Of a DNA stretch of 64,000 nucleotides, positions 42,861 to 51,427 are shown piece by piece. A program made the position numbers and the translations under genes. A model generated the notes under the pieces. The model was given only the letters and a program-made list of their open reading frames with translations, had not been told where the DNA came from and ran no database searches. Numbering within the stretch: position 1 is the first letter of the stretch; the number at the start of each line of letters is the position of its first letter. The stretch is from Paenibacillus mucilaginosus 3016 (GTDB lineage Bacteria; Bacillota; Bacilli; Paenibacillales; NBRC-103111): positions 1,320,001 through 1,384,000 of the forward strand of contig NC_016935.1 of the NCBI RefSeq assembly GCF_000250655.1, in the 5' to 3' direction.

Positions 42861-43631
42861 ATGATCGAGAAGCTTGCGGCCGCGGAAGAGGTGACCGTGG
42901 CCGGTCACCGGGGGTATAAAGCGGCGTATCCGGAGAACACGCTGCTCTCCTTCCGGAAGGCGGTAGAAGCGGGGGCGGCCATGCTGGAGTTTGACCTGAG
43001 ACGCTCCAAAGACGGCGTGGTCGTCGTTATTCATGACGATACGGTGGACCGGACGACGAACGGAACCGGGGCGGTCCGCGATCACACCTGGGAGGAGCTG
43101 CGGGGACTGGATGCGGGTGGATGGTTCGACCCCGTATTCGAGGGGCTGCGCATCCCCAGCCTGACGCAGCTGTGCGAGGAGCTGCGGGCTTACCCGGATC
43201 TGCTCCTGAATGTGGAGATTAAGCCTGCGCCCGATGCCGTACAGACCGCGGACCAGGCGGTGGCCATGCTGCAGGCTTACGGGCTGCTGCCCCGCTGTGT
43301 GTTTACCAGCTTCGACGCGGAGATTGTGGCTTACCTGCACGATACCTATGGGCTGAAGACGCAGGGATTCCTCGGAGAAGACATGCTTCACTTTCAGGAA
43401 GGGGAACAGGGAACCTACTCCAAAATGTGGGCGATCGCCTTCCCTATGGGCAAGCTGACGAAGGAGATTGTCGAGACGTACCGGAGCAGGGGGCTGCTCA
43501 CCTGGTGCTACTGCCCCGATACGGAAGCGCAGGTGGATTATGCGCTGGAGTGCGGCGCCGGGGTGCTGACATGCAATGACCCTGTTCCGGCGCTGCATCG
43601 GCTCCGCAGGCAAGAGGCGCCAAGAGTGTAA
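42861..43631 (+). CDS. Glycerophosphodiester phosphodiesterase, GDPD family
   Basis: 256 residues, no signal peptide. TIM-barrel enzyme with AGHRGYKAAYPENTLLSF (catalytic His16 and Glu26), LEFDLRRSKDG and HDDTVDRTTNGTG (metal ligands and second His). It would cleave imported glycerophosphodiesters to glycerol-3-phosphate plus an alcohol in the cytosol, matching UgpQ. Last gene of the DeoR-Ugp operon; GGAAAGGGAGAGG precedes ATG. Confidence 0.92.
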   Translation: MIEKLAAAEEVTVAGHRGYKAAYPENTLLSFRKAVEAGAAMLEFDLRRSKDGVVVVIHDDTVDRTTNGTGAVRDHTWEELRGLDAGGWFDPVFEGLRIPSLTQLCEELRAYPDLLLNVEIKPAPDAVQTADQAVAMLQAYGLLPRCVFTSFDAEIVAYLHDTYGLKTQGFLGEDMLHFQEGEQGTYSKMWAIAFPMGKLTKEIVETYRSRGLLTWCYCPDTEAQVDYALECGAGVLTCNDPVPALHRLRRQEAPRV

Positions 43632-43967
43632 GGTAACCTTCGGTGATCCTTGGGATAAAAAGAGGGAGAGGTGAGGGGCAGCCGGCGGGCTTTGAGGCCC
43701 CTTGTGGATATCCGCGAGTCCGAGAGGAGAATGCGTGCAAAGCTCGCCGGCCGCCAATCGCTGACCGCCGACCGCCCACCGCCGCAATAACAAAGATCGG
43801 TATCCGGTTAGGGAAGGCTTAGTGGATGCGGGAGGGCGAATGTAAGGAGAGGCTGCCGGCTGACTGTTCTTCCTTGTCATGTTTAAGCGGGGTCCCTTTC
43901 GGGGTAAAAAAGGGTAACCGAGGCACGTCCCTCTGCAGGGGGCGGCCATGACGAAGGAGTGTTCCCT

Positions 43968-44432
43968 ATGAGTATCCAAAACCGTAACGAAGCAGCTTCG
44001 TTCACGAAGCCCTTTGCCCATGTGCATACCCTGCTCACCGCCCACGGATTCGATGAAGTGGCCGGTAAGGAGAATAGCTTCTATGAGCTCCCGATCCGCT
44101 CGGAGGGAGAGTCCAAGGGCTACCCGTTCCGCGTGTATACCCGCGCTGCGGAGAACAATCAGCTCGTCGTAGACCTGAGCGAGGCCCGGTTCGCCGCAGA
44201 AGGCGAGGTACCTGCGGAGGTTTCCGCCAAGGCGGACAAGCTGCTCGCGACCCTGCGTGAGAAGCTGCAGGGAGAGCCGTACAAGAACGAGTCCACGCCA
44301 ATCGACGAGGCCCAGAACGGGCGGATGTCGAACAACGAGGAAGAGGTCAAGCAGCTTGGCAAGGTGATGACGGATTACCCGACGAACAAAGAGGTCAAGG
44401 AAAGCGGCATGGTGCCGGATCCGATTCAGTAA
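43968..44432 (+). CDS. Conserved hypothetical protein
   Basis: 154 residues from ATG 43968 after GAAGGAG. Soluble, charged; about half looks alpha/beta (FYELPIRSEGESKGYPFRVY, VVDLSEARFAAEGEVP) and the C-terminal third is polar and probably disordered. I do not recognise a family. The 336-bp gap upstream (43632-43967) shows only a run of GACCGCC-like short repeats near 43765 and no gene. Two hairpins follow the stop. Confidence 0.65.
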   Translation: MSIQNRNEAASFTKPFAHVHTLLTAHGFDEVAGKENSFYELPIRSEGESKGYPFRVYTRAAENNQLVVDLSEARFAAEGEVPAEVSAKADKLLATLREKLQGEPYKNESTPIDEAQNGRMSNNEEEVKQLGKVMTDYPTNKEVKESGMVPDPIQ

Positions 44433-44480
44433 GATACGGATGCGGCGGCCCAAACAGGGTCATGCGGAGGATTTACGCGG

Positions 44481-44504
44481 CCGAGGCTTGCTGTTGAGCC
44501 TCGG
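44481..44504 (+). terminator. First of two tandem terminator hairpins
   Basis: CCGAGGC (44481-44487) and GCCTCGG (44498-44504). No T run, so it probably works with the hairpin at 44517. Confidence 0.55.
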
Positions 44505-44516
44505 TATACCATGAAG

Positions 44517-44549
44517 AAAAGAGGCACTCTCGGTGAGGGGGCCTCTTTT
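44517..44549. terminator. Rho-independent terminator
   Basis: AAAAGAGGC (44517-44525) with GCCTCTTTT (44541-44549); U-rich tails on both strands. Confidence 0.85.
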
Positions 44550-44706
44550 CTTTGCGGTGGGGATTCCACACGGCGGTTGTCATGTTGGCCGGGCGAAACT
44601 TCGCGCTCTATGTGACTTGTGATGGCAAACAGCCCGTTCCTTGCCGTTTGTCGAGGCAGCCGGGTAGTTTGGGGGGCTGGCTTGAGCCGTTTGGCTTGCC
44701 CATACG

Positions 44707-44894
44707 AATAGCGGAACTGAGGTGCGCTATTGCCGGGATGATGGCGGCCGATTTCGAAATAGCGGAACTCAGATGCGCTATCTGGGCTGGAAGGGGGGAT
44801 AGCGGTGACTTTGGGGCCAATAAGATACCTGAGTTCCGCTATTTCTCGGGAAATGATGGGAAATATCACGATAAGGCATCTGATTTCCGCTATT
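44707..44894. repeat. Array of four ~25-bp hairpin repeats, two forward then two reverse
   Basis: Forward units AATAGCGGAACT...GCGCTATT at 44707-44731 and 44758-44781; reverse units ...GAGTTCCGCTATT at 44819-44843 and ...GATTTCCGCTATT at 44871-44894. Each forward unit folds by AATAGCG/CGCTATT arms. Same order as the array at 31905-32095. No gene is supported between 44433 and 45462. Confidence 0.75.
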
Positions 44895-45012
44895 TTGAGT
44901 GGGGCCGTTGCGACAGTCCGTTGGAGCCGCCGGATGGGGGCAATCTATAGCTCATGGGGACTGTAATTCGTACCCGTACAAGACCGCCGCGCATGCACAG
45001 CAGTACCCCCGC

Positions 45013-45612
45013 GCAGCGTCTGCGGGCCACTCGTACAGCAGGCAGCGGTCGAGGCCGGAAGCGGCACGCCTGCAGGTGGCGTGCGGCGCACAGCTAGCGC
45101 CCGCGCTGCCTTACTCCGCTTCCGCGCGGAGCCGCGCCAGCAGCGCGTTCATGCGCCGCGGATTCTCCTCGCGCAGCGCGCTCCACGGCGCGAAGGCGTC
45201 TGCGGGCCACTCGTACAGCAGGCAGCGGTCGAGGCCGGAAGCGGCACGCCTGCAGGTGGCGTGCGGCGCACAGCTAGCGCCCGCGCTGCCTTACTCCGCT
45301 TCCGCGCGGAGCCGCGCCTGCAGCGCGCTCATGTGCCGCGGAATCTCCTCGCGCAGCGCGCTCCACGGCGCGAAGGCCACTCGTACCGCCTGCAGCGGTG
45401 CGAGGGCCGGAAGCGGAACGCCTGCAGGTGGCGTACGCCGCACAGCTAGCGCCCGCGCTGCCTTACTCCGCTTCCGCGCGGAGCCGCGCCAGCAGCGCGT
45501 TCATGCGCCGAGGAATCTCCTCGCGCAGCGCGCTCCACGGCGCGAAGGCATCCGCGGGCCACTCGTACCGCCGGTAGCGGTGCGAGGGCCGGAAGCGGAA
45601 CGCCTGCAGGTG
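45013..45612 (-). repeat. Tandem duplications of a gene 3' end (~172-180 bp)
   Basis: The last ~150 bp of the gene at 45463 plus 22 bp of its downstream flank are repeated twice more to the left, and partially a third time. The stop-codon landmark TTACTCCGC recurs at 45463, 45291 and 45111 (periods 172 and 180). Copies are about 90% identical; the leftmost piece begins near 45013. Only the rightmost copy is attached to the full gene. On the plus strand this creates a long artefactual open frame. Confidence 0.85.
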
Positions 45613-46146
45613 CCGTGCGGCGAGCTCATCCAGCTCGGCGTCAGTGGCGAACGTGCCGCGGAACAGGTCCGGCACGAGTACGCCGCCCTCGCCCGCGAGC
45701 TCCATCCCGGCCCGCTCGCCGTCCGGCAGCAGGCGGAAGAGCTCCGGCATGGCGCCGAAGGCATGCTTGCCGGCCTGCACATGAAGCACGGGCCGCCGGC
45801 CGTCTTCGAGGTTGCTGCGGTCCGGCAGCAGGCCGAGGAAGAATTTGCCGTGGAAGCTGGCTTCGCACCGCACGACTTCCCCTTGATGGCCGAGGTAGAC
45901 CCAGACATGCTCGAGATCGTAGAGGTGGCCGATGTCATAGTCCCAGTAGACGGCGTATTCGATCACCGAAGAGACCTCGGCGGGATCGAAGCGCAGCTCG
46001 CGGCGGAACGACGGTGAAGGTCCGGAGGCCTCAAGCAGCGTCACTCCGCAGCGGACGGGCACGAAAGGCTCCTGCTCGTCGAGCAGCATGACGGGGGCAT
46101 AGGCGGCGGCCAGCTTCAGGAGACGATCTCCTGCGCCGCCGCTCAT
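45463..46146 (-). CDS. Hypothetical protein next to the sugar isomerase gene
   Basis: 227 residues from ATG 46146 (AAGGGGCGGG upstream). Soluble; contains YAPVMLLDEQEPFVPVRC and a striking EYAVYWDYDIGHLYDLEHVW segment followed by EASFHGKFF. The GHxYDxEHVxVYLG pattern loosely recalls VPS62- or NPP1-like folds (GHRHDWE), but I would not assign a function. An upstream duplicated ATG in frame would add 46 residues from the repeat at 46121-46375. It is the last gene of the third Lpl-type operon. Its 3' end is tandemly duplicated downstream. Confidence 0.6.
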   Translation of the reverse strand: MSGGAGDRLLKLAAAYAPVMLLDEQEPFVPVRCGVTLLEASGPSPSFRRELRFDPAEVSSVIEYAVYWDYDIGHLYDLEHVWVYLGHQGEVVRCEASFHGKFFLGLLPDRSNLEDGRRPVLHVQAGKHAFGAMPELFRLLPDGERAGMELAGEGGVLVPDLFRGTFATDAELDELAARHLQAFRFRPSHRYRRYEWPADAFAPWSALREEIPRRMNALLARLRAEAE

Positions 46147-46375
46147 ACGCCCGCCCCTTCCTGCAGCGCCTGCAGCCGGGCGGCAGCCAGCGTCTGCACG
46201 CTGATCCGGATATCGCCCGGACGTGCAGTCGACCTTGGACTCCCCCGCAGCCCGCCCCAACAGACGATCTCCGCCGCCGCTCATACGCCCGCCCCTTCCT
46301 GCAGCACCTGCAGCCGGGCAGCCAGCGTCTGCACGCTGATCCGGATCTCCTCCGGCGTGCAGTTCGGCTTGAGCT
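46121..46375 (-). repeat. Duplicated junction segment (~115 bp, period ~141 bp)
   Basis: The sequence from AGACGATCTC across the start codon of the hypothetical gene and the 3' end of the isomerase gene occurs at 46121-46240 and again at 46262-46375. The left copy carries a dead fragment of the isomerase 3' end; the right copy carries the real one. Confidence 0.8.
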
Positions 46376-47255
46376 CATAGACCTTGAGCTCTGCCGCGGC
46401 GATGGCCGGAAGGAACCGCTCGAACCCCGGCACGTCCTGCGTATGGACGTAAGGACAGCCGTGGTCGACGAGCCCGACCGTATCGTGGATATGCATGCCG
46501 TAGATGAGGCGCCGGTACTTCACCATGTCGACCGTGTTGTCGTACAGCCCCATGCGCTCCATGATGATCGCATGGCCGCTGTCGACCCACAGGTAGACGG
46601 GGGCGGCGGCAAGGCCTGCGATCACCTCCGCCGCTTCGGCCGGCGTCGGGAGCTGGTGGCACCGGGCTCGCGTCTCGAGCCCGATCGCCACACGGATGCC
46701 GCGGACGGCCAGCCGCTCGCACACGGTCTCGAGGCTGTCCCGCATGTGATGCAGCGCGGGAGCGGCGGCTTCCGTGCGCCGGGCCAGCATGCGCCGCCAC
46801 GTGTCCGCGTACGCCTCCGACTCGCGCAGGCCCTCACGGTAGAGCCGCTTCAGCTCCGCATCGAACTGCGGACCGATGTCGGCTTCGCCCGGGTGCAGCA
46901 CGACGGCTTTGGCGCCGTAGCGCGCAGCATACTCCGCGGACTGCACGAGCAGCTCGACGCCCTGCCGGCGCATCGCCTCGTCAGGATGCCCCAGCATGAG
47001 GGAGTCGGGGCCGAACTCGGGATCGTCCGTCCGCGGGAAGACATGGTGCACGGAGGAGATCTCGATGAGACCGCTTTCGATCATCGGTTCGATCGTCTCG
47101 AGATGCTGTGCCGTAACCTGGTAGTTCAGCTCGATCCGCCGGAAGCCGAGCCCCCGGATCTCGTCGATCATGTCGCGGCCGACGGCATGGCGCTTGACGT
47201 TCCAGCTCGTGGAGAAGGAGAAAGCATCGTAAGGATTCGGTACGGATGAGTTCAT
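46281..47255 (-). CDS. Sugar phosphate isomerase/epimerase-like TIM-barrel protein
   Basis: 324 residues from ATG 47255 with GGAGGT upstream. Xylose-isomerase/AP-endonuclease-2-like barrel: VVLHPGEADIG, VAIGLETRARCHQLPTPAEA, YLWVDSGHAIIMERMG and MHIHDTVGLVDHGC supply the Glu, Asp and His metal ligands. It probably isomerises or epimerises a sugar imported by the operon's transporter. Its 3' end overlaps a duplicated segment shared with the next gene. Confidence 0.82.
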   Translation of the reverse strand: MNSSVPNPYDAFSFSTSWNVKRHAVGRDMIDEIRGLGFRRIELNYQVTAQHLETIEPMIESGLIEISSVHHVFPRTDDPEFGPDSLMLGHPDEAMRRQGVELLVQSAEYAARYGAKAVVLHPGEADIGPQFDAELKRLYREGLRESEAYADTWRRMLARRTEAAAPALHHMRDSLETVCERLAVRGIRVAIGLETRARCHQLPTPAEAAEVIAGLAAAPVYLWVDSGHAIIMERMGLYDNTVDMVKYRRLIYGMHIHDTVGLVDHGCPYVHTQDVPGFERFLPAIAAAELKVYELKPNCTPEEIRISVQTLAARLQVLQEGAGV

Positions 47256-47349
47256 GGACTTGTAACCTCCTGAAGCCTCAGTGTGGGATAACGGCAAAAT
47301 CAGCAGGGGAGGGCATCCGCCACGGGGCCCGTCCCTCTGCCTTACCCAT

Positions 47350-49014
47350 TTATTTCTTCTTCACATTAGCGTACCACTCATTGGCTTCTTTGGTAAGCTG
47401 CTCGCCGCCGGCTTTGTTCCAGTTGGCGACGAAGGTGTCGAAGTAGTCGACCGGCTTGTCGCCGGTGATGATGGAGATGATCATCTCGTCGCGCATCTTG
47501 AGCAGCTCGGCCTTGTATTTGGCGTCGGATGGCAGTGCGCCGATCAGCTTGTTGCGCACGGTGCCGACGTCATACTTGTGGTCATACGCCCACTGGTTGC
47601 GGTGCTTGTTCGTGTCGTAGGTCATGAAGCTGGCGGCAAAGGTCCCCGCGCCGTATGCGTCGCCGCTGGTCATGGTGTCATACGGAGGCAGCGTGCGGAT
47701 CGTGTTCAGCTCCGGATCTTCGGACTCCCAGTGCTTGCCCCGGACGCCGGAGAGGGCGGTCATGTAGTTTTCCTTGGTCGACCCCATGTTGTGCTCGAGG
47801 ATCTGCAGTATCTTGCCGAGCTTGTCCGGCTCCTTCTCGAGCGGCTTGCCGAACACGACGACCGGCGCATCCACGAAGTTGTTGGCGAACAGCGTGCGCT
47901 TGTTATCCTTGCCGAGCGGCGGCAGTCCATGAACGAGGGAGTTCGCGATGTTCGGATCCTTTTTGTACAGCTCCTGGTAGTTCTGGCCGCCCTTGTCGCC
48001 CTTGATCTCCGGGATCGGGCTGTACCAGTGGTGGAACTGCGCATGGCCGGTGAAGCCGATCCGCGAGTTGATGAAGGCATGGGAGAGGCCCCAGTAGCCG
48101 CCGGTGTTCTCGCCGGTGATGAACTCGGGGTCGATCACCCCGTCCTTGTACCACTTGTTCAGGAGCTTCAGCGCATCCTTGACCTCCGGCTGCACGGCGC
48201 CGTAGACAAGCTTGCCGTCACGTTCCTGCCAGAACCAGTCCTGCCACTTGTGGGCGGAGAAGCCGGGGAGATAGCCGAAGGCGCCGAAAATCACCTGCAG
48301 ACCGGATTTCGAAAGGCCGTACGTATCCTTCTTGCCGTTGCCGTCCGGATCGTTGTTCGCGATCTTATAGAGCGCGTCCTCGAATTCGGCGAGCGTATCC
48401 GGTGTCTTCTCGATGCCGAGCTTCTTCAGCCAGTCGCCGCGCCAGACCACGGTCGTACGGAACAGGGCCGAGTCGGCGAGGATCGGCAGGCCGTAGATTT
48501 TGCCGTCCACCTTGGCGAAGTTCAGCCAGTCGGGCTCCAGCTCTGTCGCTTTCTTGTAGACATTCGGCATGAGCTTCTTGATGACCTCCTCCGGCACCTC
48601 GGCGAGAACACCCTGGTTCACGTACTCGGGGAGGGTGGTCATTTTGACGGCGTTGCGGTTGTAGTCGGGAATCTCGCCGGAGGCCAGGCGCATGTTGAAC
48701 AGCTCGGTCACCTTGCTGTGGTCGAGGTTCCAGATGTCGAAGTCGACGTTGAACTTGTCCTCATAATACTTGACCATATCGGCGTCCTGCGGCACCGGTA
48801 CCGTCTCATAGGGAAGCCAGGAGATGCTGTACTTTTTGCCATCTACCGGGTTGTACCTGCTAAGCGCGTCACCGGAAGAGCTTGCGGCTGCGGCACCGGC
48901 TTCGCCTGTTCCGGAAGCGGTTTTGGACGTTTGGCAGGCGGTCATGACCGGCACTGTGACCATCATCAGGGCGGCGAGGCGGGCGATATGCTTTGCGGCT
49001 TGGGAGGATTTCAT
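47350..49014 (-). CDS. Sugar-binding lipoprotein (third Lpl-type system)
   Basis: 554 residues. Signal peptide with lipobox VMTAC (Cys27) and a Ser/Thr/Gly/Ala linker. Mature protein of the LplA-like type: DPDGNGKKDTYGLSKSGLQV, WLKKLGIEKTPDTLAEFEDA, EWYANVKKK at the end. It would capture oligosaccharides for the permeases at 49150 and 50045. A small hairpin (49058-49076) lies between it and the upstream permease. Confidence 0.9.
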   Translation of the reverse strand: MKSSQAAKHIARLAALMMVTVPVMTACQTSKTASGTGEAGAAAASSSGDALSRYNPVDGKKYSISWLPYETVPVPQDADMVKYYEDKFNVDFDIWNLDHSKVTELFNMRLASGEIPDYNRNAVKMTTLPEYVNQGVLAEVPEEVIKKLMPNVYKKATELEPDWLNFAKVDGKIYGLPILADSALFRTTVVWRGDWLKKLGIEKTPDTLAEFEDALYKIANNDPDGNGKKDTYGLSKSGLQVIFGAFGYLPGFSAHKWQDWFWQERDGKLVYGAVQPEVKDALKLLNKWYKDGVIDPEFITGENTGGYWGLSHAFINSRIGFTGHAQFHHWYSPIPEIKGDKGGQNYQELYKKDPNIANSLVHGLPPLGKDNKRTLFANNFVDAPVVVFGKPLEKEPDKLGKILQILEHNMGSTKENYMTALSGVRGKHWESEDPELNTIRTLPPYDTMTSGDAYGAGTFAASFMTYDTNKHRNQWAYDHKYDVGTVRNKLIGALPSDAKYKAELLKMRDEMIISIITGDKPVDYFDTFVANWNKAGGEQLTKEANEWYANVKKK

Positions 49015-49057
49015 GGATTGGGGGCACTTCCTTCGTATAAGGTAGGGTGTTGTATAT

Positions 49058-49076
49058 AAAGGCGACGGAGCGCCTT
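49058..49076 (-). terminator. Small hairpin in the third Lpl-type operon
   Basis: AAGGCG/CGCCTT arms followed on the minus strand by TTTATATA. Possibly a partial terminator or processing site between permease and binding-protein genes. Confidence 0.4.
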
Positions 49077-49149
49077 GTTTCCTGGAGGCTTACTCATCGT
49101 TGGACACTCATCTCTGCGAACATGACGGGGGGTGATCCGTTCCGCAGGC

Positions 49150-50022
49150 TCAGCCCTTCACGGACCCGACCAGCATGCCCTTCACAAAATACTTCTGCAG
49201 CAGCGGATACACCGCCACGATCGGCAGCGTCGTAACCATGAGGGTGGCGGCCTTGATCGTCTCTGTGGAGACATGGGGGCGGTCCTCCGGAATGGCCGTG
49301 GACATCACATCCATCTGGCCGTCGAGCACGATCCGGCGCATTACGACCTGCAGCACCTCTTTGGACGGATCGGTCATGTAGAGCAGGGAGTCGAACCACG
49401 AGTTCCAGTGGGATACCATATTCCACAGCGCCAGCGTGACGAGAATCGGCAGCGAGAGCGGCAGTACGATCTTCAGCAGAATGACGATGTCGTTCGCCCC
49501 GTCGATCTTGGCGGATTCCTCCGGCTCAGCCGGCAGCGAGGCCAGGAAGTTGCGGGTGACGAGCAGCTGGAAGGCGCTGATCATGGACGGCAGCACCAGC
49601 GCGCCGAGGTTGTTCGTCAGGCCCAGGTCCTTGATGAGCAGGTAGGTTGGAATCAGGCCGCCCGAGAAGAACATCGTAAGGAGGATGAGCTGGGTCCAGA
49701 ACCGGCGGTGCGGAAAATAAGGCTTCGACAGCACATACGCGGCCGCCATGGTGGTGACCACGGAGAGTAAGGTGCCGACCGCCGTCCGGGAGATGCTGTT
49801 CAGGAAGCCGCTGCGGATGTTCGGGTAGCCGAGCACCTGCCTGAAGTTATCCAGGGTTACTTTCTCGGGAATGATCTTCAGCGTCGTGAACGATACGTCG
49901 GCCGGGCTGAGCGACATCGCGAGCAGGTACAGGAACGGATACAGGGTGATTACGCACAGCAGGGTCATGAGCGTGTAATTCAGAACATCGAATGCGGAGG
50001 TTCTCTCCAGGGCGCGGTTCAC
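49150..50022 (-). CDS. lplC: Sugar ABC transporter permease, LplC type (third system)
   Basis: 290 residues, six membrane helices, EAA loop EESAKIDGANDIVILLKIVL and the LplC-type end YPLLQKYFVKGMLVGSVKG. GAAAGGAGGGCGGCC lies just upstream of ATG 50022. Partner of the permease at 50045, 22 bp away. Confidence 0.92.
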   Translation of the reverse strand: MNRALERTSAFDVLNYTLMTLLCVITLYPFLYLLAMSLSPADVSFTTLKIIPEKVTLDNFRQVLGYPNIRSGFLNSISRTAVGTLLSVVTTMAAAYVLSKPYFPHRRFWTQLILLTMFFSGGLIPTYLLIKDLGLTNNLGALVLPSMISAFQLLVTRNFLASLPAEPEESAKIDGANDIVILLKIVLPLSLPILVTLALWNMVSHWNSWFDSLLYMTDPSKEVLQVVMRRIVLDGQMDVMSTAIPEDRPHVSTETIKAATLMVTTLPIVAVYPLLQKYFVKGMLVGSVKG

Positions 50023-50044
50023 TTGGCCGCCCTCCTTTCGTGGT

Positions 50045-51004
50045 TTACCATAAGCCGCTGCGGTTAAAGCGGTTCGCCGCCCAGTTGGCGCCGAGCACTA
50101 GCAGCAGCGAGATGACGTTCTTGAACAGCCCGACGGCGGTGGCAAAAGAGTACTTGAGCTGCTCTACGCCGCTGCGGTAGGTGTAGGTGCTCAGCACGTC
50201 GCCGACCTGGTAGACGGCCGGGTTGAGCAGGTTGAACACCTGGTCGAAGTCGTCCTGGATGAGCTTGCCGACGCTCAGAATGAGCATGACCGTCACGACC
50301 GGTGCGATGCCCGGCAGCGTAATGTGCAGCATGCGCTGCAGCCGTCCCGCTCCATCCACCTTGGCTACCTCGTACAGCTCGGGATTGATCCCCGCGATCG
50401 CGGCAAGATACACGATGGCGCCCCAGCCGAGATCCTTCCATACGTCGGAGAAGACGAGCACCCAGCGGAACCAGTCGGGATCACCGACGAAGAACACCGG
50501 TGAGAAGCCGAGGAGCTTCAGCAGGTGGTTTACCGGACCGATGGAAGGGGACAGGAACTGGATCAGCACCCCGGCCATAATCACCCACGAGATAAAATGG
50601 GGAAAGAACGTCACGGTCTGCACCAGCCGCTGGAACAGCAGGGAGCGCAGCTCGTTCAGGAGCACGGCGAACAGGATCGGGGCGGGGAAGCCCGCCGCGA
50701 ACTTCAGCAACGAGAGAATCAGCGTATTGCGCAGCACGAGCCAGAAGCTGTCCAGCGAGAACAGGTAGCGGAAGTGCTCGAGCCCGACCCAGGGGCTGCC
50801 GGAGATCCCGTCCATGAAGCGGTATTGCTTGAACGCGATCTGGATGCCGTAGATGGGCACATAGTGGAACACGATAAAGTAAATGATGGCGGGCAGCAGA
50901 AGCAGCGTAAGGTATCTATGCTTCCAGTAGCCGTACAGCGAAGAGCTCCGCCAGGCCGACGGCTTCGCCGATCGTTCGGTAGGCATGGACAGCGATGACT
51001 GCAT
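50045..51004 (-). CDS. lplB: Sugar ABC transporter permease, LplB type (third system)
   Basis: 319 residues from ATG 51004 (AGGGAGG upstream). Hydrophilic N-terminal ~30 residues, then six membrane helices starting YLTLLLLPAIIYFIVFHYVP; EAA loop YEVAKVDGAGRLQRMLHITL; C-terminus ANRFNRSGLW. First gene of the minus-strand operon (permease B, permease C, lipoprotein, isomerase, hypothetical). Confidence 0.92.
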   Translation of the reverse strand: MQSSLSMPTERSAKPSAWRSSSLYGYWKHRYLTLLLLPAIIYFIVFHYVPIYGIQIAFKQYRFMDGISGSPWVGLEHFRYLFSLDSFWLVLRNTLILSLLKFAAGFPAPILFAVLLNELRSLLFQRLVQTVTFFPHFISWVIMAGVLIQFLSPSIGPVNHLLKLLGFSPVFFVGDPDWFRWVLVFSDVWKDLGWGAIVYLAAIAGINPELYEVAKVDGAGRLQRMLHITLPGIAPVVTVMLILSVGKLIQDDFDQVFNLLNPAVYQVGDVLSTYTYRSGVEQLKYSFATAVGLFKNVISLLLVLGANWAANRFNRSGLW

Positions 51005-51084
51005 GCAGGGGGTTCCTCCCTTAATGGTGGTTTTGAACGTGGTATCCGGTGCGGAGCGGCGGCTTGGCCGGTTCCGCAGCACCA

Positions 51085-51113
51085 ACATAAGGGAGAACGG
51101 GCGGCCCGCTCAA
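51085..51113 (-). promoter_or_regulatory. Probable promoter of the third Lpl-type operon
   Basis: On the minus strand TTGAGC (51113-51108), 17-bp spacer, TTATGT (51090-51085), about 80 bases before the start codon. Further upstream, AACCCGG-CAT-CCGGGTT near 51230-51246 is a palindrome that could be an operator. Confidence 0.45.
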
Positions 51114-51427
51114 CGGAAAAGTTTTTGATTTCTAGCACAATTTCTACTCTTTCCTCATTTTGGAGGTAACGGGAATTCGGCGCAGGCGCAAAGTTTGGAG
51201 ATCGCGGAGGATTTAACATGGGGTTAACACAACCCGGCATCCGGGTTAACGATTCCAGGGTATAATGATCGGCTTGATTGAGGTGAGGGGCTGGGGACAC
51301 GGGCAGAACTGGGCCCAGGCTTCATAGCACTGTTCAGTTGAATAGCCCTATCTGATCCTGCCCGAGAGGTAGACTCGCAAGCTGCGGATTCACGGCAGGT
51401 GCCTTTATCTCTGCGTACCGGTTCGAT

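Noticed and set aside
41481-44453. A 990-codon minus-strand open frame
   Set aside because: Antisense to the UgpB and GDPD genes; no ribosome site or domain; composition typical of a GC-rich shadow frame.
44707-45612. A CRISPR array
   Set aside because: Repeats are either short inverted hairpins in mixed orientation or 172-180-bp copies of a gene end; no regular repeat-spacer pattern and no cas genes.
44899-46017. 372-codon plus-strand frame with internal peptide repeats
   Set aside because: The repeats are translations of tandemly duplicated 3' ends of a minus-strand gene; no ribosome site.
47281-49059. 592-codon plus-strand frame
   Set aside because: Antisense to the third-system lipoprotein with a clear lipobox; Val/Leu/Arg-rich artefact.
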